A DNA stretch of 64,000 nucleotides from Nitratidesulfovibrio sp. (GCF_040373385.1 NZ_JBDXXH010000008.1:62001-126000), one strand, 5' to 3'. Positions 9,606-19,176 are shown, counted from the stretch's first letter. Made by a program: numbers and translations. The notes: generated from the sequence alone by a model not told the origin.

Positions 9606-9936
9606 CGGGTATGCGCCCCCCCCCCGTGTGTCCGGTGCCGGGGGATCGACCGCCGGTCGCGGTGGCCCGCCCTCCCGGTTCTGCCGAGGGCGAGGGGCAG
9701 CGCCTGCCGTGGGCGTGTCTTTTCCCGCAGGGTTCCGCTGAGTTCCTCCGGTCTCCTTCGGCCTCCGCTGGCCCTCCGGATGACAGCGGAGCGCATTGCC
9801 CGGCTTCACTGGTCGGGAACAGGCCGCGAGCCCTTGTGTGGTGCGGTTTTGTTGACAAAACAGGCATTATATGAAATGGCGGTGCAGTTGTTTTGCCCCG
9901 CCCGCACGGGGTGCGAGAGAACGAGACGGAGGATCC
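9606..9936. other. Intergenic region upstream of infA
   Basis: About 330 bases with a C run near 9613 and an AT-rich patch at 9845-9880 that includes the dyad listed separately. No small gene with a ribosome binding site was seen. Confidence 0.4.
9846..9861. promoter_or_regulatory. Dyad GTTTTGT-tg-ACAAAAC in the infA promoter region
   Basis: A perfect inverted repeat with 7-bp arms and a 2-base spacer lies about 75 bases upstream of infA. It contains TTGACA (9852-9857) but no -10 at 16-18 bases; TATATG at 9868 is only 10 bases away. It could be an operator near the infA promoter. This is weak as a promoter call and better as a dyad. Confidence 0.45.
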
Positions 9937-10155
9937 ATGGCAAAGGAAGATGCCATCGAGGTTGACGGCGTTGTGCAGGAAGCCCTGCCCAACGCGATGT
10001 TCCGTGTGGAGCTCGAGAATGGCCACGAAGTGCTGGCCCACATCTCCGGCAAGATGCGCAAGTTCTACATCCGCATCCTGCCCGGCGACCGTGTGAAGGT
10101 AGAGCTTTCACCGTACGACCTGACGCGTGGCCGCATCACCTACCGCATGAAATAG
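9937..10155 (+). CDS. infA: Translation initiation factor IF-1
   Basis: Small 72-residue OB-fold protein that binds the ribosomal A site during initiation with IF-2 and IF-3. The whole sequence is canonical, from [20 protein letters not shown] through HISGKMRK to the ending [12 protein letters not shown]. The frame extends 66 bases upstream, but the ATG at 9937 has GGAGG four bases before it and matches the family start. It is a single gene between lgt and a convergent histidine kinase. Confidence 0.98.
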   Translation: MAKEDAIEVDGVVQEALPNAMFRVELENGHEVLAHISGKMRKFYIRILPGDRVKVELSPYDLTRGRITYRMK

Positions 10156-10459
10156 CCTCCGTCCCGCGCCGCGTTCCTGCGGCCCCAGCCCTTGCCGTCA
10201 CCCCTTGCCGTCAGCATGCCGCTGCCGGGTGGGGGGGCGGCTCCACGCCCCTCCTCGGCCCCCACAGTCCTCAAGTGCTGTCGCCCTGCCCGCCGTTTCC
10301 GAGCCCTGCGCGGCAGTGGCGGGCCTGTCGTGTCGGGCGGTGTCCGGCGTGGGGCCGGTGTCTGGTCAGCCCCGTCCCGCCATCCCCCTTCCCCCCTGTT
10401 CTCTTGCCGTGCGCATTGCCCTGCCCCCATCGCCAGCGCGTCCGGCACGCCCCAACGCA

Positions 10460-10485
10460 ACGGGGACGCCGCGCGGCGTCCCCGT
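10460..10485. terminator. 26-bp perfect GC palindrome between convergent genes
   Basis: ACGGGGACGCCGC followed directly by its exact complement forms a perfect palindrome without a loop. It lies about 300 bases after infA and 57 before the kinase 3' end. There is no T tract on either side, so it may act as a weak or factor-assisted bidirectional terminator. The remainder of 10156-10541 shows nothing else. Confidence 0.5.
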
Positions 10486-10541
10486 ATGGCCCGGCCATGC
10501 CGGGAAGCTGTCTGTCGATTTCTTGCGACGAACGCGCGCGA

Positions 10542-12596
10542 TCATGCCTCGCGTGAGGGGCCGTGCGGCTCGCCCGCCCCTGTGTGCCCCGATGCATCGG
10601 GTTTGTCTGCATCGGGCCCGCCTGCCGTAGCGGTGGAACCTTCCGGCGTAGCGGCTCCGGCGTTCGGCCCCGTGGACGTGCCAGCGTGCAGCACTGCCGG
10701 GGTGTCCGGAATGTCGTCCGTCCCGTCGCCGTCCGTCCCATCACCGTCCAGTTCGTCGCCGTCCGGCGCTTCGCCGTTCATGTCACCGTCCCAGCCCTCG
10801 TCCTGGGGCCGGGGGGCGGCCAGCATCACGAAGAACGCGGCGCCCGTGCGGTTGACGGCATCCAGCGGGCTTTCCACCCAGATGTCGCCGCCGTGGCTCA
10901 TGACGATGCGGCGGCAGATGGCCAGGCCCAGCCCCGCGCTGCCGTTCTTGGTTCCGTCGCCGTCGCGGTCCAGGCGGTAGAACCGTTCGAAGATGCGTTC
11001 CCGGCTCTTTTCCGGAATGCCCGGCCCCTGGTCGCTCACGCACAGGGTCACCCTGCCGTCGGCGGCGGTGGCGGACACGGCCACCCGCGTCTGCGGCGGG
11101 CTGTACTTGATGGCGTTGTCCAGCAGGTTGCGGAACACCTCCACCAGTCCGTCGCGATCGGCCAGCACCACCAGCGGTCCTGCCCCCACGCCGTTGTCTA
11201 GCGTGATTTCCTTGCGCGAGGCCACCGGTTCCAGTTCACGCACGGTCTGGCGCAGCACCTCGGCGGCGTCCACGCCGGTCAGGGCCACCTTGTCGCCCTT
11301 GTGTTCCGAGCGGGCCAGCACCAGCAGGCTGTTGACCATCTTGGTCATGTGGTTGGCGTTCTTGAGGATGGTGCGCAAAAAGGCGGACATCTGCTCGCGC
11401 GAGGCGGGTGGCCCTTCCAGCAGCGTTTCGGCATAGCCCTTGATGCTGGTGAGCGGAGTCTTGAGCTCGTGCGAAACGTTGGCCACGAAGTCGCGGCGGA
11501 TGTGCTCCAGCTTTTCGCGCTCGCTGATGTCGTGGAATACCAGGACCATGCGCTGGCCAGAGGCATCGCGGAAGGGCACCAGCGAAATCTCGAAGGCGCG
11601 GCCCTCGCCAAGGTCGGCCTGCATGCTGATGCCGCGCGCGTTGGGCGATACCAGCATTTCGTCCACCATGCGTTGCAGTTCCGGCTTCATGGTGGCTTCC
11701 AGCGGGGTGGCGCCCAGCTTGTTGCCGATGCCCGTGAACATGGCGGTAAGCGCATGGTTCATGGAATCGATGCGCCCGGCGGCGTCCAGCACCATGACCC
11801 CTTCGTGCATACCGTTGAACACGGCTTCCAGCCGCCCCTTCTGCTCGTTCAACTGGTGCAGGTGCTGCTCGATGTTGTGGGCCATGCCGTTGATGGCGTG
11901 GGCCAGGGGGCGCAATTCACGGCCCGGTATGTCGCGGATGCGTCGCCCGTATTCACCCTGGCCGATGGCCTGGGCCGCCATGGCCATGGTTTCCATGCCG
12001 CGCAGCAGGGGCCGCGTGACCACCAGGCCCAGCGCGCCGCTGGCCATGAGCGAGAACAGGAAGGCCCACACCAGCCCCTTTTCCATGCGGTCCAGCCGGT
12101 CGTGCACCACCGACAGGGGCAGGGCAAGGCGCAGGGTGCCGGGGTCCAGCCCGGCGATGCTGTCCACCATGCGGGCGGCGTAGATCAGGTCCTTGCCCAG
12201 GGTGGCGCTGAAGCGCACGTCGGTGCCCAGCGTTCCGGTGCGGGCGGCCAGCACCTCGGGCCGGTTGGCGTGGTCTTCCAGCGTGGACAGCCGCTCGAAG
12301 GGCACGTCGGAATCGGCCATGACATGGCCGTCCACGATGTAGGTGATGCGGGTGCCGGTGCGGCGCGAGAGTTCCGTGACCCAGGCATTGAGGTGCTGGT
12401 ACGTGGGAAAGGGCGGGTGCTCGCGCAGCAGCCAGTAGGTGGTGTCCACATCCTCGGCGGCGCGGGCCTTGGCCTCCAGCAGCACGTCGCGGCGCAGGGT
12501 CTTGTCGAAATAGAGATAGGGCGGCAGCAACGCCACGATCAGCAGCAGCCAGGTGCCCACGACGAGCCGTTTGCGCAGGGAGTACTGTTTCATCAT
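10542..12596 (-). CDS. PhoR-type membrane sensor histidine kinase
   Basis: Two-component sensor of 684 residues: membrane helix about 11-30, periplasmic part about 31-168, second helix about 174-194, HAMP about 195-248, PAS about 255-358, HisKA with the phospho-acceptor H376 in VSHELKTPLTSIKGYAE, and a HATPase domain with NAIKYSP, DQGPGIP and GLGLAI. This order matches the PhoR family. An acidic, Asp/Gly/Thr-rich tail of about 90 residues extends past the catalytic domain and looks disordered. The partner response regulator is not next to it in this window, so it is an orphan locally or its partner lies elsewhere. Start is ATG 12596 or 12593 after AAGG. Confidence 0.85.
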   Translation of the reverse strand: MMKQYSLRKRLVVGTWLLLIVALLPPYLYFDKTLRRDVLLEAKARAAEDVDTTYWLLREHPPFPTYQHLNAWVTELSRRTGTRITYIVDGHVMADSDVPFERLSTLEDHANRPEVLAARTGTLGTDVRFSATLGKDLIYAARMVDSIAGLDPGTLRLALPLSVVHDRLDRMEKGLVWAFLFSLMASGALGLVVTRPLLRGMETMAMAAQAIGQGEYGRRIRDIPGRELRPLAHAINGMAHNIEQHLHQLNEQKGRLEAVFNGMHEGVMVLDAAGRIDSMNHALTAMFTGIGNKLGATPLEATMKPELQRMVDEMLVSPNARGISMQADLGEGRAFEISLVPFRDASGQRMVLVFHDISEREKLEHIRRDFVANVSHELKTPLTSIKGYAETLLEGPPASREQMSAFLRTILKNANHMTKMVNSLLVLARSEHKGDKVALTGVDAAEVLRQTVRELEPVASRKEITLDNGVGAGPLVVLADRDGLVEVFRNLLDNAIKYSPPQTRVAVSATAADGRVTLCVSDQGPGIPEKSRERIFERFYRLDRDGDGTKNGSAGLGLAICRRIVMSHGGDIWVESPLDAVNRTGAAFFVMLAAPRPQDEGWDGDMNGEAPDGDELDGDGTDGDGTDDIPDTPAVLHAGTSTGPNAGAATPEGSTATAGGPDADKPDASGHTGAGEPHGPSREA

Positions 12597-12813
12597 CCTT
12601 GTCTCGCGCCGGTCCGTGTCGCGCCCGTCACACGGATGTTACAATTCGTCGAACGTGTGTCGGTCCGTGCGCGCGGGGCACCTTGCGGGCATGCATTGCG
12701 AGGGGGGCGCGCACGGAACCATGCAAGCGCAGCATACGCGCTATTCCGGCGCGTTGCACGCCGTAACGGGGGGTTCACCGGCACACGCGGGGCGCGCGGG
12801 GAACCCGCACCGC

Positions 12814-14082
12814 CTAGCCCTGCACCGCGCGCAGAAAGCCGTAGATTTCCGTGGGGTGGCTTTCCACGCCGTTGGCCACGTAGCGGCGCACCACGGCGAC
12901 CTGATTGCCGCGCGGGGTGACCGATTCGTCCACCAGCAACACCACGTCATACGGGGTTTCGGCCTGCGGCTGTTCCAGGGTCAGCCACCATCCGCCTTCC
13001 TCTGTCGGTTCGCAGCGCAGGGCGTAGTGGTCCGGCGGCTGGAAGGCAAAGGCCAGCATGGCCTTCAGGTCGTTGATGCAGAACCGCCCGCGCGCCCGCC
13101 CGGCCACGCCCAGAAATTCTCCTTGGGGCGACTGCACCACCAGGGGCAGGGCCAGCAGGTGGCGCGGCAGGTCCTGCTGCGCGGGAAAGGCGGTGTCCGG
13201 TGCGCCGGGTGCACTGGCCGGGGGGGCGGACAAGCCGCCGGGGAAGGGCACCACCCGACCGCCGGAGGGTGCGGGCGTGGTGGCGGCCTGGGCATCGTCC
13301 CCGTCGGGTTCGCCGTCGGGGGGCGCGGGTGTGGCAAACGTTTCGGGCGCGGGCGATGCGGGGGCGCCGGACATGCCGGATGTGGCGGACATGCCGGGCA
13401 CGCCGGACATGGCAGACATGGCGTGGGGGGTGTCCATGGGGGCGGCAGGTGCGGACTGCCTGTCGTCGCTTCCTTCGGAACCGGCCACGGCACCCAGCAG
13501 GGCCTCGAACCGGGCGGCCAGGGCCTGCGCCTCGTCCAGCCAGGCGGGGCGGCCCTGCAAGGAGGTCGTGCCAGTCGAGCCTGTCGAGCCTGTCGTGCCC
13601 GTCGAACCGGCCACACCATCCCCGGCGGGGGCCAGCGCGGTGATCAGGGTCTCGATGTGCTGCACCCGTTTCAGGATGGCGTTCTGCTGCTGGGTCAGCC
13701 CCACCATGCTCTTGGCCAGGTTGCTCACGGCCAGGGTGAAGTCCTGCGGCAGTTCCACCTGGGTGGGCTGGGCCAAGGTGGCAGGTTCGGCGGGTTCAGC
13801 GTCGTCCCGGTCATCCCGGTCGTCACGGGCAGGGGCTTCCGGCGCTATCCACGCGAATTCTGCGGCCAGGCGGGCGCGCACCTCTTCCACCGACATGCCC
13901 ATCTCGAACAGGTCGCGGATGCGCAGGGACACTGCCGCCGCCTCCGCCGTGAAGCGGATGGGCTTGCCCTGGCTGGCCACGGGGATGCAGTCCGGGAACT
14001 TGCGGCGGTAGCTTTTGACCGTGGTTTCGGAAACGCCCAGCAGGCGGGCGAGGTCGCGGTGGGTCAGGTTGCCTTCGGTCAT
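12814..14082 (-). CDS. MerR-like helix-turn-helix protein with low-complexity centre
   Basis: Predicted DNA-binding protein of 422 residues. Residues 1-75 carry a MerR-type winged helix (LTHRDLARLLGVSETTVKSY). A coiled segment near 125-155 (LAKSMVGLTQQQNAILKRVQ) could oligomerise. A low-complexity stretch of Gly/Ser/Thr, Met/Ser and Pro/Ala repeats then spans about 160-300. The last 120 residues form a separate unknown domain (from about LPLVVQSPQGEFLGVAGRAR to FLRAVQG). I chose ATG 14082 because AAAGGA lies five bases upstream and it precedes the helix-turn-helix. No known target; the neighbours are a histidine kinase and a TRAP operon. Confidence 0.7.
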   Translation of the reverse strand: MTEGNLTHRDLARLLGVSETTVKSYRRKFPDCIPVASQGKPIRFTAEAAAVSLRIRDLFEMGMSVEEVRARLAAEFAWIAPEAPARDDRDDRDDAEPAEPATLAQPTQVELPQDFTLAVSNLAKSMVGLTQQQNAILKRVQHIETLITALAPAGDGVAGSTGTTGSTGSTGTTSLQGRPAWLDEAQALAARFEALLGAVAGSEGSDDRQSAPAAPMDTPHAMSAMSGVPGMSATSGMSGAPASPAPETFATPAPPDGEPDGDDAQAATTPAPSGGRVVPFPGGLSAPPASAPGAPDTAFPAQQDLPRHLLALPLVVQSPQGEFLGVAGRARGRFCINDLKAMLAFAFQPPDHYALRCEPTEEGGWWLTLEQPQAETPYDVVLLVDESVTPRGNQVAVVRRYVANGVESHPTEIYGFLRAVQG

Positions 14083-14513
14083 GGAAATCCTTTGGTGTGT
14101 CTCGATGGATGCGGTGGCGCGGACCGTGTGCAAACCGGGCGCGGGTGCGCGTTGCGGCGTTGTGTGCTAGGCTGTAGCCGTTCGGATAATCCAACGTGCC
14201 GGGTCGGCAGGGGGGCACGCGGGCGCGCCGGGGGTTGAACCCCGCCGTCCGAGCGGCTATGGTGCGCGCCCGCCGCCGGTCCGGGGGACGGGGTATTTCC
14301 CGCAGCCGCCAGCGCGCGGCCCGGCCCGAAAGGTGGCCGGGTATCGCATGCTTACCATGCGCCTATCGGTATTTCAACCTGTGGTAACAGTGGGTTCACG
14401 CTGCGAGATCATGCGCTTTCCGCAGGGTTGCTGATGTCCGCGCGGCCCGGTTCACCATGCCCGCCGTACCTCCGGCTGCCGTGTTTCCCTTCCGTCATCC
14501 GGTGAGGATCGCC
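14083..14513. other. Divergent region between the MerR-like gene and the TRAP operon
   Basis: About 430 bases that should hold promoters for both flanking units. I found no sigma-54 motif with correct spacing and no convincing sigma-70 pair. No small gene has a good ribosome binding site. Confidence 0.35.
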
Positions 14514-15587
14514 ATGCACCACCGTTTTCGTTCTCTCTCCTCGCTCGCGTCGTTGCCGTCCGCCGTGGCCCGCCCACGCCGTGGGCGCGCCCTTGCCGTG
14601 TCCCTTGTGCTGGCCTTGGCCTGTCTGGCGGCCATCCTGCCCGCAGGGCTCCGCCCCGCCCGCGCCGCCACCCCCACGGAACTGACCCTGGCCGTGGTGA
14701 CCACGCCCGGCTCGGCCCAGCACGTCTGCGCCGAACGGTTCCGGCAACTGCTGGAGGAACGCTCGCACGGGGCCTACCGGGTGGTGGTGCACCATTCCGG
14801 CACCCTGGGCACGGAGACGGAAATCCTGCAACAGTTGCAGTTGGGCGGGGTGCAGTTGGCCATCATCACCCTTGGCGTGCTCGACCCGTTCGTGCCCGAG
14901 GTGAAGGTGCTGGACTACCCGTTCCTGTTCCGCGATGCGGCAGAGGCGGACCGCGTGCTGGACGGGGCGGCGGGAAGGTCGCTGCTTGATGCGCTGGAGC
15001 GGGTGGGGCTGAAGGGGCTGCACTTTTCGGAGAACGGCTTCCGCCACCTGACCAACAACGTCCGCCCGGTGCGCACCGTGGACGATGTGCGCGGCCTGAA
15101 GATCCGGGTGCTGGAATCGACCCTGCACCGCGAGTTGTGGCGTGCCCTGGGCGCCAATCCCACGCCCATGGGCTGGCCCATCTACGCGGAATTGCAGCAG
15201 GGCACCATTGACGGGCAGGAAAACCCCCTGTGGGTCATGGCGGAATACCGCATGCCCGAGGTGCAGAAATACCTTTCGCTGACCGGGCATGTGTATTCCG
15301 CCCACGCGGACCTGGCCAATCTGGCCTGGTTCAACGGATTGCCCCAGGCCGACCGGGAGATGGTCATGCAGTGCATGGCCGCCGCCGCCGTGTACCAGCG
15401 GGACTACAACCGCCGGAAGGACGCCGAGTACCTGCGCCAACTGCGCGAAGCGGGCATGCAGGTGGTGGACGCGCCGGATCTGGCCTCGTTTCGGGCGCGC
15501 ACCGACGCGCTGCGCCAGGGCTCCCTGTTCGCCGACCCGCGCACCCACGACATGCTGGCGCGCGTGCTGGCGGCGGTGGGGCGCTAG
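14514..15587 (+). CDS. TRAP transporter solute-binding protein, DctP family
   Basis: Periplasmic binding protein that captures an organic acid and hands it to the DctQM permease. It has a signal peptide (basic start, hydrophobic [19 protein letters not shown], cleavage near ARAA, about residue 52). Family marks include GLKIRVLES, with the conserved carboxylate-binding Arg, [20 protein letters not shown] and IDGQENP. It is 357 residues long, a little above average because of the long signal region. ATG 14514 has GAGG seven bases upstream, and the frame is open further 5'. It is the first gene of dctP-dctQ-dctM. Ligand is unknown; dicarboxylate or another organic acid is likely for the family. 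Confidence 0.92.
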   Translation: MHHRFRSLSSLASLPSAVARPRRGRALAVSLVLALACLAAILPAGLRPARAATPTELTLAVVTTPGSAQHVCAERFRQLLEERSHGAYRVVVHHSGTLGTETEILQQLQLGGVQLAIITLGVLDPFVPEVKVLDYPFLFRDAAEADRVLDGAAGRSLLDALERVGLKGLHFSENGFRHLTNNVRPVRTVDDVRGLKIRVLESTLHRELWRALGANPTPMGWPIYAELQQGTIDGQENPLWVMAEYRMPEVQKYLSLTGHVYSAHADLANLAWFNGLPQADREMVMQCMAAAAVYQRDYNRRKDAEYLRQLREAGMQVVDAPDLASFRARTDALRQGSLFADPRTHDMLARVLAAVGR

Positions 15588-15595
15588 GGGCGGGC

Positions 15596-16306
15596 ATGGC
15601 TGACGGACACTTCTTCGCGCCGCCCGCCGCCGTGTCCGCGTCCGTGGCCGGGGGCAACGGCTCTGGCGGGCGGGGCCCCGGCCCGGCCGTGACCCGGGCG
15701 CTGCTGTCCGTGGCCGCGCGGTGCGATGCCGTGGCCCGCGTCTGGCTGGCCGGTGCAACCCTGGCCATGGCCGGGCTGCTCATCGCGCAGGTGGTCTTTC
15801 GCTATGCGTTTAACAATTCGCTGTTCTGGTCGGAAGAACTGGGCCGCGCCCTGCTGGTGCAGCTGACCTTCATCGGCGCCTCGGTGGCCTGGCGGGGCCG
15901 GGCGCACATCGGCATGGACGCGCTGGTGGCGCGCTTTTCGCCGGACTGGGCATGGCGGGCGCGGCTGCTGGTGCTGTGCGTGTGCGTGGCCTTTTTCGCC
16001 GCCGTGGCCTGGCACGGCGCGCGGTTCGCCCTGTTCCTGTTGCCGCAGCAGACGGCGGCCCTTGGCGTGTCGCGGGCCGTGGTCTTCGTGGCCGTGCCCG
16101 TGGGCGGCGCGCTGCTGACCCTGCACGGACTGGCGGACCTGCTGGCCCACCTGTGGCCCGGTGCCAGCGGTACTGCGGGTGCTGGCGGGCAGGGCAGGGG
16201 CGATGCCGCGCTGTCATGCGGCATGGCGGACCGGGACGCGGACACCGCCGCCGCGCCGCCTTCCGACGGCGCTTCTGTGGCGCCCCCCATGCCGGAGGGC
16301 CGCTGA
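15596..16306 (+). CDS. TRAP transporter small membrane subunit, DctQ family
   Basis: Four-helix inner-membrane subunit that links the binding protein to DctM. Residues about 45-65, 82-105, 120-145 and 155-180 are hydrophobic. VVFRYAFNNSLFWSEELGR and RGRAHIGMD are the classic DctQ patterns. It starts eight bases after dctP stops. The ribosome binding site is only a G-rich run, so coupling with dctP is likely. The 40-residue head and the Ala/Gly/Asp-rich tail of about 50 residues extend it to 236 residues, longer than the usual 160-180. Confidence 0.9.
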   Translation: MADGHFFAPPAAVSASVAGGNGSGGRGPGPAVTRALLSVAARCDAVARVWLAGATLAMAGLLIAQVVFRYAFNNSLFWSEELGRALLVQLTFIGASVAWRGRAHIGMDALVARFSPDWAWRARLLVLCVCVAFFAAVAWHGARFALFLLPQQTAALGVSRAVVFVAVPVGGALLTLHGLADLLAHLWPGASGTAGAGGQGRGDAALSCGMADRDADTAAAPPSDGASVAPPMPEGR

Positions 16307-16307
16307 C

Positions 16308-17591
16308 ATGGTGGGCCTGATCCTGTTCGGCGGCATGGTGTTGCTGTTCGCCCTGAACGCCCCGGTGGCCGTGGCCCTGGGTGGTGCCGCCTTTGCCGCC
16401 GTGCTGGCCAAGGGGCTGGCCATGCCCGCCGGGCTGGAGCCCATGCTGGCCGTGCAGCGGCTGTACGCCGGGGCCGATTCCTTTCCGCTGCTGGCCGTGC
16501 CGCTGTTCATGCTGGCAGGCGAACTGATGTCCGCCGGGGGCATTTCGCGGCGCATCGTGGCCCTGGCCGATGCGCTGGTGGGCCACCTGCCGGGTGGGCT
16601 GGCGGCGGTTTCGGTGGTGTCGGCCATGTTTTTTGCAGGGGTGTCCGGCTCTGCCGCCGCAGATACGGCCGCCGTGGGGTCCATCCTCATTCCGGCAATG
16701 GTCCGGCGCGGTTACCCGGCTCCGCTGGCGGGTGCGGTGCAGGCCGCCGGGGGGTGCATCGGGGTGATCATTCCGCCCAGCATTCCCATGATCGTGTTCG
16801 GCGCGCTGACCGGGGCCTCCATCGGGCGGCTGTTCGCGGGCGGGTTGCTGCCGGGGCTGCTCATGGGGGCATCGCTGGTGGTCTTGTGCGTGGTGGAGGC
16901 TCGCCGCACGGGCCGGCTGCCGGAACGGCACTTCGACGCGCGCGCCCTGTGGCCCGCCATCCGTTCCGGGGCATGGGCGCTGGGTGCGCCTGCCATCATC
17001 CTGGGGTCCGTCATCGGCGGCGTGGCCACTGCCACCGAATCGGCGGCCATGGCCGTGGCCTATGCCCTGCTGGTGGGGCTGTACGCCCACCGCGAACTGC
17101 GCTGGCGCGACCTGCCGCACCTGGCCCTGTGCGCCGGGGTGACCTCTGCCGTGGTCATGCTGATCATCGCCGCCGCATCGCTGTTCGGATGGGTGATGGC
17201 GCTGGAACGGCTGCCGCAGGCCATTGCGGGGGGGCTGCTGTCCCTGACCGGGGACCGGGTGGCGCTGTTGCTGCTGGTGAACCTGTTGCTGCTGGTGGTG
17301 GGGGCCTTTCTGGAAACCACCGCCGCCATCCTGCTGTTCGTGCCGGTGCTGGTGCCGCTGCTGCCCGCGCTGGGTATCGACCTGGTGCACCTGGGGGTCA
17401 TCGTGGTGGTGAACCTGGCCATCGGCATGCTGACCCCGCCGCTGGGGGTGTGCCTGGTGGTGTCGTGCTCCATCGCGCGCATCCCGCTTTCCGCCATCAG
17501 CCGGGCCATCGTGCCCATGCTGGTGGTGCTGCTCGTCGATCTGTTGCTGGTGACCTTCTGTCCGCCGCTGGTGCTCTGGCTGGGCGGGTAG
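16308..17591 (+). CDS. TRAP transporter large permease, DctM family
   Basis: Main transport subunit of the TRAP system, 427 residues with about 12 membrane helices, driven by an ion gradient. Matching family patterns are MVGLILFGGMVLLFALNAP at the start, AGVSGSAAADTAAVG near residue 108, PPSIPMIVFG near 155 and the closing AIGMLTPPLGVCLVVSC. The ATG lies one base after the dctQ stop, so translation is coupled. The operon ends 42 bases before the convergent LysR gene. Confidence 0.95.
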   Translation: MVGLILFGGMVLLFALNAPVAVALGGAAFAAVLAKGLAMPAGLEPMLAVQRLYAGADSFPLLAVPLFMLAGELMSAGGISRRIVALADALVGHLPGGLAAVSVVSAMFFAGVSGSAAADTAAVGSILIPAMVRRGYPAPLAGAVQAAGGCIGVIIPPSIPMIVFGALTGASIGRLFAGGLLPGLLMGASLVVLCVVEARRTGRLPERHFDARALWPAIRSGAWALGAPAIILGSVIGGVATATESAAMAVAYALLVGLYAHRELRWRDLPHLALCAGVTSAVVMLIIAAASLFGWVMALERLPQAIAGGLLSLTGDRVALLLLVNLLLLVVGAFLETTAAILLFVPVLVPLLPALGIDLVHLGVIVVVNLAIGMLTPPLGVCLVVSCSIARIPLSAISRAIVPMLVVLLVDLLLVTFCPPLVLWLGG

Positions 17592-17633
17592 GCCCCGCCG
17601 CCACGCACTGCGGGGCCAGCGCTGTGCCCGCCG

Positions 17634-18647
17634 CTAGTCCGCCGGATTCTCGCCTTCCGCGTCCTCTCCGTCCGCAACGCCGGAATCCCCCCCGAGGGGC
17701 GGGACGGTGTCGCCGTTTGGTGCGTCCCCGTCGTCTTCCCCGCCGAAGCTGCCCACCACGTCCAGAAAGCCGCGCAGCAGGGCGTCATCGCGTCCGGCGC
17801 GCCAGACCAGGTCCAGCCGGATTTCCGGCAGGCCGGGCATGCCTCCCGTGGTCTCGTCGCCTGCCGCCACGTCGCGGTACACCACCCCCTCGCGCGGTTC
17901 GCTGCGGGCGGATGCGGGCACGATGGCCGCGCCAACCCCCGCCGCCACCAGCGCGCGCTGGGTGTTCAGCCCCACGGCCTCCTGCGGCACTTCCGGCGAA
18001 AAACCTGCCCCGCGACACGCCGCGATGATGGCATCGTACGCCGCCGGAAACACCCGGCGCGGATAAAGGATCAGCGGCACCCCGGCCAGCGCCGCAAGCG
18101 GCACCATCCGCAGCCCGGCCAGCGGGTGCTGCGCGGGCAGGGCCACCACCTGCGGCTCGTGCAGGAACGGCGCGTGGTCGAAGCCTTCCGGCAGGCCGTC
18201 CAGATTGCGCAGCAGGCCTACGTCCAACTCGCCGGATTCGATGCGCCGCAGTTGCAGCAGGGTGCCCATTTCGCGCAGTTCCAGCCGCACGCCGGGGCAG
18301 CGCACCCGATAGGCGGCCACCGCCTGCGGAAAGCGCGTGGCCGCCGCGCTGACGACGAAGCCCAGCCGCAGCCGCCCCCGTTCGCCCCGCGCCGTTGCGC
18401 GTGCCCGCTCCACTGCCGCGTCCACCCCGGACAGCAGCGCCTGCACGTCGTCGCGCAGGGCCTCGCCCGCCGGGGTGGCCCGCACCGTGCGGCTGGTGCG
18501 CTCGAACAGACGCACCCCCAGTTCCTCCTCCAGCGCCTGAATCTGCTGGCTGAGCGGCGGCTGCGAAACGTGCATGCGCCGGGCGGCCCGCCCGAAGTGC
18601 AGCTCTTCCGCCACGGCCAGGAAATAGCGCAGTTGGCGCAGCTCCAT
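17634..18647 (-). CDS. LysR family transcriptional regulator
   Basis: DNA-binding regulator of 337 residues. The N-terminal helix-turn-helix (MELRQLRYFLAVAEELHFG, then AARRMHVSQPPLSQQIQALE) is textbook, followed by the periplasmic-binding-protein-like effector domain. The last 40 residues are an acidic Gly/Asp/Glu tail not needed by the family. The frame is open to 18821, but ATG 18647 has AAGGA eight bases upstream. It is convergent with the TRAP operon and divergent from a small membrane peptide gene. A TATTGAT repeat lies just upstream and could be part of an autoregulatory site. It could control the TRAP genes, though this is only inferred from position. Confidence 0.9.
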   Translation of the reverse strand: MELRQLRYFLAVAEELHFGRAARRMHVSQPPLSQQIQALEEELGVRLFERTSRTVRATPAGEALRDDVQALLSGVDAAVERARATARGERGRLRLGFVVSAAATRFPQAVAAYRVRCPGVRLELREMGTLLQLRRIESGELDVGLLRNLDGLPEGFDHAPFLHEPQVVALPAQHPLAGLRMVPLAALAGVPLILYPRRVFPAAYDAIIAACRGAGFSPEVPQEAVGLNTQRALVAAGVGAAIVPASARSEPREGVVYRDVAAGDETTGGMPGLPEIRLDLVWRAGRDDALLRGFLDVVGSFGGEDDGDAPNGDTVPPLGGDSGVADGEDAEGENPAD

Positions 18648-18847
18648 TATTGATATCCTTTGCGTATTGATTTGCGAGAAAATTCGAATTGGACATATCA
18701 TTCGAGGCGCCGTAGCGTCCAGACCATGCACTCGGCCCTTGTGGCCGGTTGGTGCGTACGGACAGGTGGAGCACGGCGGCGGCCCGTTGGAACAGGTTGC
18801 GTTCCCGGCCGCCCGCTCCATCCCTCCGCAACCTTACGGAGCCTGCC

Positions 18848-18979
18848 ATGTTCGCCCTTGTCCTCATTCAGCCCCGCCCCGACCGGCGCCCGCCCGTGCT
18901 GGTGCGCCTGGCCCTGGCCGTGCTGATGGGCGTGGTGCTGGGCGTGGCCATGGGGCTTGGCCCCTCGCTTGCCCCGTAA
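18848..18979 (+). CDS. 43-residue single-span membrane peptide
   Basis: Small protein not recognised as a known family. It has a basic N-terminal half (QPRPDRRPPVLVR) and one hydrophobic helix (LALAVLMGVVLGVAMGLG), so it should insert in the inner membrane. Three features support it as real: CGGAG six bases before the ATG, its place divergent from lysR, and a strong terminator 64 bases after the stop. Function is unknown; small membrane peptides often tune a transporter or sensor. Confidence 0.6.
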   Translation: MFALVLIQPRPDRRPPVLVRLALAVLMGVVLGVAMGLGPSLAP

Positions 18980-19042
18980 CGCTCGCCATGGTCGACCGCC
19001 ACGCGCCTACGGGTCCGCCTGAAGCCCGGACGCGCGAAACAG

Positions 19043-19075
19043 GACGCCCCCTACCTGCCGGAGGGGGCGTCTTTT
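19043..19075 (+). terminator. Rho-independent terminator after the 43-residue gene
   Basis: A 9-bp stem (GACGCCCCC at 19043-19051 with GGGGGCGTC at 19063-19071) is followed by TTTT. It is oriented to stop rightward transcription from the small membrane peptide gene. Confidence 0.85.
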
Positions 19076-19176
19076 GTTGCGGGCGAAATGGGCGGGGGCG
19101 GGATGCGCGGCAGAGTACCACCGCAGCATAGGTCAGCTTGCGGCAGCAGTCTTCACACGCACCAAAAAGTGCCCAC

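Noticed and set aside
9852..9873. Sigma-70 promoter TTGACA / TATATG for infA
   Set aside because: The two boxes are only 10 bases apart, too close for a sigma-70 promoter.
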